Source of the DNA: Davidsoniella eucalypti
Lineage: Eukaryota > Ascomycota > Sordariomycetes > Microascales > Ceratocystidaceae
Direction: 5' to 3'
DNA: 64,000 nucleotides
NCBI GenBank assembly: GCA_004009845.1
Contig: RMBW01000021.1
Location: forward strand, 186,001 to 250,000
Part shown: positions 39,114 to 48,739 of the stretch, one piece after another
How the letters are laid out: every line of letters begins with the position of its first letter
Numbering within the stretch: the first letter of the stretch is position 1
Notes under the pieces: generated by a model
The model's input: the letters and a program-made list of their open reading frames with translations, nothing else
Databases searched by the model: none
Told to the model about the DNA's origin: nothing
Made by a program: the position numbers and the translations under genes

Positions 39114-39649
39114 TGGGATTTGATGCCCCATTTTGTACTATAAGTTCTAGCTGGATAGTGTTCAACAGCCTACCGCATTTTTTGATACATCGTATACTAT
39201 ATATATATACCACATATACTTGGAGAGGTCTATTGATTAGGTTTTTTATTATTCTCGTTTAGATATACTTGGCATATTAAACTCTATGTCAGTCCTTGTA
39301 CGCATAAATATACATTCGGAACTGTTTTTTTATCTTTGAAATTTTGATAGTCTATTTGATATGGGCATGGTAATGTGTAAATCTCATGATGATTTACTCC
39401 CATGTAAAGAAAGAGTTGTTGAGTGATGTACAAATGCGAGCACAGGTGCTGCTGGAAGGTGAAATTTGGTATCGAGGGAGGAATGACGATGGTTTTAGTA
39501 CTGTTTGCGTACGTCGTGACAAAAAATTGTAAAAAAGAAAAAAGTAGAAGATAGGAAGCTCGACAAAGGAGGGGTCAGTAGACGTGGAGAACTTGGTCGT
39601 AGGCTGTAGAGTATGTAGCAGTGAGTGAGTAGCAAAATGGTAGAGTAGA
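39114..39649. other. Convergent intergenic region
   Basis: About 540 bp between the 3' ends of the Zn2Cys6 gene (+) and the glutaredoxin gene (-). AT-rich, with TATATATATA near 39200. No gene supported; it presumably holds both polyadenylation regions. Confidence 0.5.
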
Positions 39650-40544
39650 TTAAGCCACGGGGGTATCTTCTTCGTCCTGCTTTACACTATACGGCTTGAG
39701 GAACTCCTCATCGTTGGCTATTTCCTCTTTGATCTACGAAAGAGAGAAAGATAATATGTTAGTTATTGGACGTTACAACACAGACAGCGGCCAAGACATC
39801 TTTTTTCTTCCTGTTCTGCTTTGTTCTCTCTCGGTAACTTACAATGTCCAGACCACCGACCAGCTCACCATCGATCCACAGCTGAGGGTACGTTGGCCAG
39901 TCGGCATACTCTTTGAGGCCCTGGCGCACCTCGTCGTCGGCTAGAATATTGAAGAAGCCGTATTTAACCGAATTCTCACGCAGCAGTGCTACCAATTGTC
40001 TCGAGAAACCACACTGTGGCGAGCTAGGCGTGCCCTTCATGAATAACATGACCGGCGCAGCCTTGACGAGTTCTTTCAGGCGCGCAAAGAGCTCCTCTTT
40101 AGCCTTGACAGGGTCGACGGGCTGTTCAGGGACTTCAGCAGTCTCAGCGGCGGCGCCATTCGCACCAGTAGGTGCTGCGGGAGAGCCCGTTGCAGTGGTC
40201 GCAACAGACTCGGTAGCATGCTTTTCGATAGCAGCGCGCACACGCGTAGCACTGCTTCCACTGACGCTCTCGATAAGAGTGCCGTTGCGCAATAGCACGA
40301 TGTAAGGCACGGCAGTCACGTCAAACTGCTCACTGACATCGGTGAGTTCTTCGGCGTTGATGCTGACCCACGAGGTGCTGTCGGCGGGGTATTCGCTGGC
40401 GAGGGTCTCGATGACGACGGCCATTTGCTTGCAGGGCGCGGCCCAGGGGGCGTGGAAGGAGACGACGAGGAGCTTCGATGGGGGTAGCGCTGCCCAGTGC
40501 TGCTCCCAGGCTTCCTGGGTGGTGATCTCGATGACCTGCGACAT
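39650..40544 (-). CDS. grx4: Monothiol glutaredoxin, Grx3/Grx4 type (thioredoxin-glutaredoxin)
   Basis: Two exons, 40544-39843 and 39733-39650, with one 109-bp phase-0 intron, give 261 aa. Multidomain monothiol glutaredoxins bind Fe-S clusters with glutathione in cytosol and nucleus, deliver iron, and inform iron regulators (Aft1 in yeast; HapX/SreA-type factors in filamentous fungi). Seen: a thioredoxin-like domain (about 1-110) with WAAPC at 34-38, which keeps only the second redox cysteine as is usual here. An Ala/Thr/Pro-rich linker (about 112-145) follows. The glutaredoxin domain carries LFMKGTPSSPQCGFS with the CGFS active site at 178-181, WPTYPQLWIDGELVGGLDI, and the terminal IKEEIANDEEF in exon 2. 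The start ATG is the only one giving a complete thioredoxin fold. It is divergent from the TBCA gene. Confidence 0.96.
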
Positions 40545-41844
40545 GGCGGCTTGGGTGTGGACTGAAATATTGGGTGTAGTTGGGTTTGTTTGTTCGTGTC
40601 GCTTGGTTGGTGGTGGGAATAGAAGGCCGTGGAAAGTCTCGTTTGCGGAAGGTATGACAAGGCTAGGTTATAGAAGTTTGAGTGGCCGCAGAATTGTGTT
40701 CAGATTAGTGATGGCGGGGTAGCGGGGAATTCGGAAATTGATTCAGGACGTTGGCCTAGAAAATCGAAATTGGAATTTGGGTTTTAAGGACGAGGTATTG
40801 AAGGAAAAAGGGAAAAAAGAAGAAAAAAAGCAAGAAACTCCGGTCGCTAGCCCAACAAACGGCAGAGAACCAGTGGAATTTCATAAGAAAAAGAGAGCCA
40901 CTCAACATACAACAGCGCATGCACACTACAGACAAAACTGTCGGCTATTCACCTAGATATGAGTGCTGTTCGTGCTTCCAATACACTGGACGAGCAAATG
41001 GCGCGATATCGGCTAGAAAGTAAATGCTACGACACAACTGATTGATAAAGAAAAAATATGTATTACATTATAGTGCCCCCAGAAATGCCATGCCGCATGC
41101 TTAGCCGAGCCCTTTTTATATTGCATTGTAACCAAGGTCTTGATTACTTGGTTTGTCATTTGTAAGTATGTACGTACATACATTTTTTCCCTTCATTATT
41201 ATCAAGGTGGAAATGGAGCTTTAACATGCATACATACTAGTATATGATATATGTGACGCCACTGAACTTTGTTAATGGCGCCATCTGACAGCCGCTAAGA
41301 AACTGATTCCTATTCTACTGGGCTAGGAAAAAAAAAGTTGAACAGACTGGACTCTATCCAACTTCCCGCCGGGCTCTTTTTAGCTTCCTTTTCCCAACTT
41401 TCCTGGCAACTTTAGCCATACAGAAGCATCGCCAAAGCCGCCTCGGGGCTTCACGGCTCATGTCATTCTGCAAACCGACTAGTTTAAAAGAATATCCACT
41501 GTGACCGAATAGATCCGGTTAAAAAAAAAAGTCCACTCTTTTATCAGATCCTCCAAGAAGCACGCAAAGACGCTAAATTGGCGCCTTTGATCTACAAACA
41601 ATCTTGCATGTTGTACTATAGGAACAGAGTCAAAGTCAGCCCCACATTCCCTTCGTCCCCCATTTTGCTGCCTTGCCTTCTTCTATTGAAGTCACTACAA
41701 GGCTGTCGCCTAAAACGACCTATGTATATTGTTTATGAAGCTTGTGATTCCTAGCTGGGCTTTGTTTTTCTTCTACTTGTCACACATGTCCTCAACTTTC
41801 TCTATTGTCCGTGATCATATCTTCAGTATCAAACAGTCTTCGTT
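40545..41844. promoter_or_regulatory. Divergent intergenic region glutaredoxin / TBCA
   Basis: 1.3 kb between divergent start codons, carrying both promoters. Purine-rich near 40800-40835. It includes a partial copy of the hairpin repeat at 41204. No iron-regulator site could be identified with confidence. Confidence 0.45.
41204..41224 (+). repeat. Hairpin repeat copy 3 (partial)
   Basis: Matches the left half of the repeats at 31015 and 34526 (AGGTGGAAATGGAGCTTTAA), then diverges into a TGCATACATACTAG stretch, so the CACCTC right arm is missing. It shows that the left half can occur alone. Confidence 0.65.
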
Positions 41845-42308
41845 ATGCCTACTCCTACACAGCTCGAAATCGCGACCAAGAGCGTCATACGCCTAGTCAA
41901 GGAAGAGAAATCTTACCACACTGAGCTCCTCAACCAGATCGCCCGCCTCGACCGTATCAAGTCTGAGCAGGCCACTTCTACCGACGAGAACAGCTCCTAT
42001 ATCATAAAGCAAGAGGTACGCATGGATATTACTTGAATCTCTATCATTCTTCTATATAGCTTATGTATAAGCAAGGCTTGCTAACATCTGTCTTCGTCTG
42101 CTAGGAAACTGCTGTCGCACAAACCCGCGCCGTCTTCCAGCCTCTACGTCTTCGTATTGCCACCGCCGTAGAGAAGCTTGTTGCTCAGCTAGAGAGTGAC
42201 CAAGATAGCGCCCCTGCTGACCAGGTTTCTGCTGCCAACGAAGCCGTTGCTCAGGGTCGTGTAGCTATGGAAAAGGCTGTCAAGGACGCTATCACCGTCT
42301 CCATATAG
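41845..42308 (+). CDS. TBCA: Tubulin-binding cofactor A
   Basis: Two exons, 41845-42015 and 42105-42308 (89-bp phase-0 intron with GCTAAC branch), encode 124 aa. Cofactor A (yeast Rbl2, S. pombe Alp31) captures folded beta-tubulin released from chaperonin and passes it to the cofactor D/E/C pathway. Seen: an all-helical protein of family length, the opening QLEIATKSVIRLVKEEKSYHTELLNQ, the splice-spanning IIKQEETAVAQTRAVFQPLRLRI, and a third helix ANEAVAQGRVAMEKAV. These correspond to the three-helix bundle. The stop is TAG. It is convergent with THO7, leaving only 291 bp between stop codons. Confidence 0.93.
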
Positions 42309-42599
42309 TCTAATCAGACAAACACCAAACATCCGTATCTAATATAATCTCATACCCCTTCTTGCGCAATAAACATACGCTTCAATACAAATACCGTTTA
42401 TCACCTATCCATATAGCAGCTATGTGGAATACAGTGTCATAATATTGGCACGATGGATATCCATAACTATACATACATATACTGAAAACATGTTCTTGAC
42501 CTATGTTGACCCAGCAAAAACGCCATGCTACATTAATATCAAAGAGACGTTATTTCCAACTAAATCTCCACACACAGTAGACAATCCACCACTGATAGT

Positions 42600-43679
42600 C
42601 TAGTTTTCCATACTATCACTATCGATTTTTATCCGAGGGTTTCTAGAAGAATGTCTGCGGTCTTTCGTAGAGACATCCATCTCAACATCTTCGCCCTCTT
42701 CTATCTCACCATCGTCATTATCATTGTCTTCTTCGCCTTCCGAAATATCTGGCGATTCATCCCGCAATGAGTGAGAGCGTACCCGACTGACACTGCGTGA
42801 CCGGCTGACTTCGCCGCGCAAACTTGATATAGTGCGGTCTCTGGGGTCGCGAATTTCCCCGTCACCCAACAAGCCTGAGTTCTCTATCAAGTCGTTCTTG
42901 GCTCCATCTGGCTTGGGCGTTGAACCTCTGCTTGGTGGCGGTTTCGGTGTTGCAGCAGCGTTAGAAGTCGTAGTGATCACACTATTCGCATTGCCTCCAG
43001 AGGCAACATTCGCCTCATCTTCTTCGTCTTCGTTCTCGTTCATGCCTTGGCGGCGGTCAACTTCATCGGCCTCGTCGCGAATTTGAGCGCGCAGAAGCAT
43101 CGCCTCCTCCATGATACGGTTGAATTGGTCACGGCGTTCGCGCCATGTTTTCACGTATGTCTCTCGTTCACGCTCAAGCTCGGCGCATTCCTCCTCGAGC
43201 TTCTTCAAACTGACGAGCTGATCGGCACGAGGCCGTAGAAGGCGATTAGCGGTGATCTTGTCGGCGAGATCATCAAACCGCTTGCGCTTAGATAATGTGA
43301 GCTTGGCATCGTCGAGTTCTTCGCGTAGAAGGGCGTTTCTCTCGCGCACTGTTTGGCATTCGTCTTGAATGCGCTGTTGGTCGGCTTGGTAGCGGTCTCT
43401 CTCGCGTATGTTTGCGTGGGCAAGAAATTGGAGTCTGAAGATTGCCGAGTTGAATATGGCAAAATCTGTGATGGTGTCTTCTTTGAGCGACTTGAGTTGG
43501 CGCAATTCAGCAGACAGGCTGCCGTCTGTTGATGATAGTGAAGACAAAGTATTCGCTAGTACTTGCATCCGCTTTGTTACTCTTTTGAATGGTCTTTCTT
43601 CAACATTGAGCAGTTTGGTCTTGTGCAAATCTTGTTCTACACGTTCGTCAAGAAAGCTCCATATCTCGGGTTCAGCCAT
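42600..43679 (-). CDS. THOC7: THO complex subunit 7 (THOC7-like)
   Basis: An intronless 359-aa gene. The start is ATG at 43679 (MAEPEIWSFLDERV); the open frame extends 25 codons upstream, without another ATG. Residues about 10-60 carry the conserved ERPFKRVTKRM motif. The central block holds FAIFNSAIFRLQFLAHANIRERDRY, then a long coiled coil with LSKRKRFDDLADKITANRLLRPR, characteristic of Tho7/THOC7. The C-terminal 150 residues are acidic and Ser/Arg-rich with no fixed structure, a lineage extension relative to metazoan THOC7 (about 200 aa). It belongs to the same nuclear THO/TREX complex as the THO3 gene 13 kb away. It is divergent from the ZC3H3-like gene over 583 bp. Intronlessness is unusual among its neighbours. 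Confidence 0.88.
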   Translation of the reverse strand: MAEPEIWSFLDERVEQDLHKTKLLNVEERPFKRVTKRMQVLANTLSSLSSTDGSLSAELRQLKSLKEDTITDFAIFNSAIFRLQFLAHANIRERDRYQADQQRIQDECQTVRERNALLREELDDAKLTLSKRKRFDDLADKITANRLLRPRADQLVSLKKLEEECAELERERETYVKTWRERRDQFNRIMEEAMLLRAQIRDEADEVDRRQGMNENEDEEDEANVASGGNANSVITTTSNAAATPKPPPSRGSTPKPDGAKNDLIENSGLLGDGEIRDPRDRTISSLRGEVSRSRSVSRVRSHSLRDESPDISEGEEDNDNDDGEIEEGEDVEMDVSTKDRRHSSRNPRIKIDSDSMEN

Positions 43680-44262
43680 GGTGCCGTAAATGAAGTGATT
43701 GTAATAATCAGTCGGGTTGTAGAATTGCGAAGAAGCCCAGAGTACCGTGAGCAATTATGGCGTTATTTAGGGTAAGAGAATAATACGTTGATATTTCGTA
43801 CGTATGTTATTAGTAATTGGGCGTCTTTGATATTTGATATTACAAATTGTGATGATTATGTTTACTAAATAATTCAGTTAATTTTCGCGACAAAGTTCCA
43901 TCCATAGCCTTGCATGAATTCTACGCAACCAATCATAAGGCTATGATCCATGCGCGCCGATGAGTAATCAGCAGCCGCCCCACTATTTCTTGATGTCAAA
44001 TTGAGTTACAATTAGAGAGCAAGCCCTTCACTCATTTTTGGGCAACGCAACTTCATCCTTGCAACGACCATAGTTATTTTGTCATTAAGCAACTTTTTTT
44101 CCCACAACCTTTGTACAATTGATTTCGATAGTAATCCCATCACGAAATTCTCCATAATCTGTTTATTTTAGAACTCGGAACACTTCCACTCTTTGAAACT
44201 TATCAAGTTTTTTTCATCTCTACGTATCGTCACTCAGTATTCTTTTTATTACCATTCCTGTA
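43680..44262. promoter_or_regulatory. Divergent promoter region THO7 / ZC3H3-like
   Basis: 583 bp between two start codons, AT-rich, with a T-run and C/T-rich stretch at 44090-44260 leading into the ZC3H3-like start. No distinct TATA box is clear on either side. Shared control of two mRNA-export genes is possible but unproven. Confidence 0.45.
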
Positions 44263-46014
44263 ATGGAAGACGAACGTCAACAGATACTCAATCGCATCAG
44301 CCAACTTGCCGGTATGTGACTAAGTACTCATTCCCAACTATCAGATATCGTATGTAAATGTTTCTAACTGCTTCCCCAGGTCGAATCAATCGCCGCAAGA
44401 ACGAGCAGGCTGGCGTTAATGTTCGTGGTGGTAGCGCAACCTTCCAGGGCTCTCATGTACACTCTCGAGCCGACTACCATCCCTATAGCCGTAAGTGACA
44501 CCATACCACGGGTATCTATGTATCACAATATCTAACACGGCATCTTCCATATAGGCTCTACGCACGGTTTCCGAGGAAGCTCTCGTGGTGGAAGAGGCAG
44601 CTATGTGGGACGTGGCGGACATTCTCCAACGGTAGACTCGTCCGCTGGAACAGGCCATAATACCATGTCTACGGCAAACACGAGTTCTCAAACACCTGGT
44701 TTTGTAACGCGTACAGACCGTCACCTTCAGCTCATCAACACCAGTGTCTATAACCAGGATCGTTCGCCAATCTCGGCTAACGAAAAATCGAAGCAGCAAT
44801 ATCTACGGGATCGTAACTCCCGAGAAAAGGCAAAGCTTCGCTCATTTTTACGGAGCCAGGCTGTTTCCACTGCCAGCGGCAATGGCTCTGACCAAAAGCA
44901 GTATACTATTTATGTCCAGGGCGTGAAATTCACTGTCGCAAATGGTGGCAGCAAGCTCATCAAAGCCGGTTCGACATACCCATTCTTTCTGCATCGCAGC
45001 ATTGTGCATCGACGTCCAGGGCACACTGACATTCGTTATTTTGTAGATAAAAACAACCTTGACGGCCATACCCCGAAGATGGCAGTGGTAGGCGGTGTAA
45101 AGTTCTTCCGTAGCAAGAACGGAAATCTTTATCGTGACACCATCGTCAAGGCTCAGCGGTATGTCGAGTCGCCTATTCACGGTCAACAGGTATTAAATTC
45201 TAGAAATAGGTTCAACGGCAGAGCTAAGAAAAGCTCCGATCCGTGTAAAATGTTTTCAACCACCGGTATATTATTCTCTCTATCACGCCCCTTATCCTCG
45301 ACTCTCGAATCATTTCGTCCTACAGCGCTTCGTATCTTGTCCAACATATCTATAACAAAGATCGCCGTCCCAATATGAGAAAGCATCGATTTGCTCCAGA
45401 CTCATCTCAAATCTAGCAACATCTTTCCATCTCCTCCCCCCCTGCCCGGTCACTAACAAAAATCACTTGGTTTTTATTTAGGCTCATGTTCCAAAGGACC
45501 AAATTGTCGCTTTGTTCACGATTTCGATAAAGTAGCTATCTGCAAGGAGTATCTTCAAAAGGGCACATGCCCTAGCGGTAACCATTGCGATCTCTCTCAC
45601 AATCTAATACCACAAAGAACGCCAACATGCCTTCACTACGCCAAGGGCAATTGCGCCAACCCCGAATGCCGCTATGCGCATTCACTGGCATCTCTAGGCG
45701 CCCAAGTTTGTCGATCATTCGGTCTCTATGGCTATTGCGAAAATGGCCTTGAATGCCCGGAAAGACACACATTCGAGTGCCCAGACTACAGCAACACTGG
45801 CAAGTGCAATACTAAAGGCTGTAAACTATTGCATCGCGAAAGAGCAAGTGTTCTTCGGAAGCAGCAGGAACGCCAAGATAACGAAGATTACACAGATGTC
45901 TCTAGCGATGAGGGCTCTGTTGGTAGTGGTGACTTTGACTCTGACGTAGAGGAACTGTTCCACAATGATGATGACTCGGATCTAGATATGGATCAGGATA
46001 TAATTGCTCTGTAA
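44263..46014 (+). CDS. CCCH zinc-finger protein, ZC3H3-like
   Basis: Four exons, 44263-44311, 44380-44490, 44555-45265 and 45482-46014, give 467 aa. An RG/GG-rich N-terminus (residues about 20-75) suggests RNA contact. A conserved block (IYVQGVKFTVANGGSKLIK and VVGGVKFFRSKNGNLYRD) precedes the fingers. Five tandem CCCH fingers follow: CX8CX5CX3H, CX8CX5CX3H, CX7CX4CX3H, CX8CX5CX3H and CX8CX4CX3H. Finger 1 is interrupted by the last intron. The tail is acidic (Asp/Glu/Ser). This arrangement matches animal ZC3H3, which links polyadenylation to nuclear export of poly(A) RNA. A 45-bp GTATGT...TTCTAG segment in exon 3 (about 45160-45204) could be a tiny intron, because removing it keeps the frame; I left it in. 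The stop at 46012-46014 overlaps a GTAAGT, so a further exon is not excluded. Confidence 0.87.
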
Positions 46015-47088
46015 GTTCTCTATGTCCTGTATCTCCATCAATCTTGATTTCGAGAATCGATCCTGTGCATATTCCGATGTTGATATTCATTACATGCTTC
46101 CCTCATGCAATTTGCCCTCATGTCACAAGGTCTAAGCTACCTTGTGATGTTTTCCATTGTCGATAACCCAGATGTTATGTACATATTTAGTTGAGAAGAG
46201 TAGTAGGAGGGGGGTTATATTTCCTGATGCAAATCAGAAGTACGATGTCCCACCCTATATATATAAGAAAGATGACGAAAAGAAAGATAAGATTAAAAAT
46301 AGACGGAAAATGGAAATAAAATAAATCAAAGCAACAATATCACTAGTATTCAGTTATATAAATATCATGAAAACATTCCATGACCAAGATGAAAACCGTG
46401 GCTTAATATACGCAACATCATCGTCACATAAAAATAAAAATAAAAAACAACAATTATGATTAAAGGGCAATGGAAGACCCGACAATGTTCTCACACAGTA
46501 ATATAAAAAGGGAACGTTTGCATATATGTATGTATGTAGATAGATAATAATCGTGAGACGCGTTAATAGTACTAAATGATACTGATGATAAGTTTTTGTG
46601 CCATGATATATATACGAATTTATGCATTTTAAAAGGTAAAACAACATGGGTAGCAAGTAGCATACGGAGAAAATAAAAACGATAAAAGGTATAGGCTGTT
46701 GCATTGCAAGCAAGACAAAGCAAAGTAAAACGGATAAATACAGCCAAAATATATATATACATATATATACAATGACATGTTAATCATGAGGTACCAGAAT
46801 ATTAGTACTATATGTAGTAAGTAGTACGATGAGAGAGAGAGAGAGAGAGAGGGAGAGAAAGTGGGAAATGTAAAAAACAAAGGGCTATAGCAAGAAATAG
46901 GACGCAAAAATTAGTAGAATAAAATAAACCCAAAACATGAGTATATAGTAGAGTGGTTGATTTTATCTCCGTGCTAATTTTATTCATGTTCTTTATAAGA
47001 GGGTATGGTATGCAAAAGTATCAAAAGAGATGACAAGGAAACAAAGATGAGTCTGTTTCCTGTTGTCTTTTTTTTCTATGGTATATAT
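46015..47088. other. Convergent intergenic region, A-rich
   Basis: About 1.07 kb between the ZC3H3-like (+) and PAP2 (-) 3' ends. From about 46.26 to 47.05 kb the + strand is A-rich, so the PAP2 coding strand is T-rich downstream of its stop, like the tracts after the bZIP and cyclin genes. Contains a GA microsatellite at 46831-46850. Hydrophobic-looking minus-strand frames here come from T-richness. Confidence 0.5.
46831..46850 (+). repeat. GA dinucleotide microsatellite
   Basis: Ten perfect GA units followed by an interrupted GGGAGAGAAAG run. Confidence 0.9.
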
Positions 47089-48739
47089 TTACCGCAGACC
47101 AGCTTCTAAGTCGCGTGTGTGTCTATAAGCTACAGGTTCGTGATCTGTAGCGTAACTGTACGAACCAACACCAGCCCAGAAGGCCTTGTCTCTGCTACGT
47201 GGGGCCCAGGCCCAACCACCACCATAGCTCAATGGCAGATGGTAATATCTGAAAGAGAAGATGGCGGAGACAGTTCCAAGAGTGAAGCCAGCCAGGAGGT
47301 CGGTGCTGTGGTGACGGAAATCAAACCAACGTGACGCGGCAATGAATATGGCGGTGAAGGTGGGCAGCAGCGTTAGGATCAGGAGGTACAGAGGAGGCGA
47401 GGCAGCCTGTTTGCGTGCGGCAGTGACAATGCGCTCGTGGCTGCTGATTCGGGCGCCGCCGGGCACGGTAGACGCCGAGGCGGGATATGGCGCAATCAGC
47501 TCGATGGAGTCGTCGTTAGGGTCGCGACGGCCAGTTCCCTCAGGCTTGGTGCCAGGAGCAGCAGCAGGAGCGTTGGTGGGAGGAACGCCCGAGTGGGTGC
47601 GCGAGGGAAACGCGGCGAATGAGGTGCTGGAGTCGATCTGGGCAGAAGGCGAGAGGTATGGGATGGTGACGGCGAACTTGGAGGCCAGGAAGAGTGACAG
47701 GTAGACAAGGCCGGCAGCGGACGAGGAGGCGTGACCACTGGGGAACGAGCGGAAGCCGTCGTTGACGGTGTCGGTATCGGTGTTGGTGCAGATGTCGGCT
47801 GAAACGAGGTGGCCGCGCGAGTAGCTGCTCGTGTTGGTTCCCACGGGTAGACGGAAACCGCCGACATAGTACTTGTCGATATTTTTCAGGTCGGGCTGGC
47901 AACGGGACAGCATGTCGGGGCGCGGACGACCCTCCAGGTTCTTGAGACCATTGGTCACGAACCAGGCGAGGAACAGACTAGTCGCAATGCCTAGCCAGCC
48001 AATGTGCAGTTCCCAGAGCTTGCGCTTCCAAACAAGATCGCGCGGCGTACCGTTGGGGACGGTGCGGCCGGGAACGAAGAGGAGCGTAACGGCGAGAATA
48101 ATGAGGATGGGAAGACCACTGTTGCAGAGAAACAGGATCTTGGGTGGGACGGTTTCGTGTTCGGTGTATGGGAAGCTATAGTAAGAGAAAGTCGGCCGGT
48201 TAGTTTCCAATTGGACCAAGACAGGAGATGTAATGCTAGTTCAGTTGCTTTCAGGTACTTTTGCAGCGCGGCATTGATTCGGGTCTTTGCTGCTTTCTTT
48301 CTTTCTTTTTAGAAGGGTCGCGTGACAGGTTGCCTGGAACAGGACCAGAAAGAAAGCACAGGCAGACACATGATATCCAATGAACAGCACCAGCCCGTAG
48401 AACATAGAGCACTCAGAATGAAACTTACGAAATCTCGGCATTATCTAGAGCAAAAGGGCGCTTGTTTGGCGTCAGGTCGTTCATCAGGATACACGCGACG
48501 CCCAAGGCAACAATCACCAGCCAGTCGGCCACATAGGAACCGATCAGCTTAGCAGAGAGGCCCATAATAGTCTTGGAGCCGGGGCGGCGCTGGTGATAGC
48601 TGGGGCCGGCGAGGTGCGGCGGGTACTCGATAGGCGGCAGATGGTCGTCGGTAGGCTGACGATGCGGCAGTGAGTAGTGATCCGGGGGCAGCAGAGGTGT
48701 TTGCGGAGGGCTCTGTGAGGAGTGTGGCATATAGGACAT
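47089..48739 (-). CDS. PAP2-family lipid phosphate phosphatase (Dpp1/Lpp1-like)
   Basis: Two exons, 48739-48429 and 48175-47089 (253-bp intron splitting a Ser codon), encode 465 aa. These membrane phosphatases hydrolyse phosphatidate, diacylglycerol pyrophosphate and related lipid phosphates. All three active-site motifs are present: KNLEGRPRP at about 182-190 (KX6RP), PSGH at 249-252, and SRWFDFRHHSTD at 385-396 with catalytic His and Asp. About six hydrophobic segments flank them, the first at about 63-86 (YVADWLVIVALGVACILM). The N-terminal 55 residues are Pro/His-rich and cytosolic. An insert of about 80 residues rich in Ala/Pro/Ser sits between motifs 2 and 3, longer than in yeast Dpp1. 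Start chosen at the first ATG. The leader on its coding strand is pyrimidine-rich. Confidence 0.94.

Noticed and set aside
42600..43754. Longer THO7 start 25 codons upstream
   Set aside because: The extension has no ATG and begins at TTG; the ATG at 43679 gives the conserved N-terminus.
46354..46907. Hydrophobic minus-strand frames downstream of the PAP2 gene
   Set aside because: Again an effect of the A-rich + strand; no conserved sequence.
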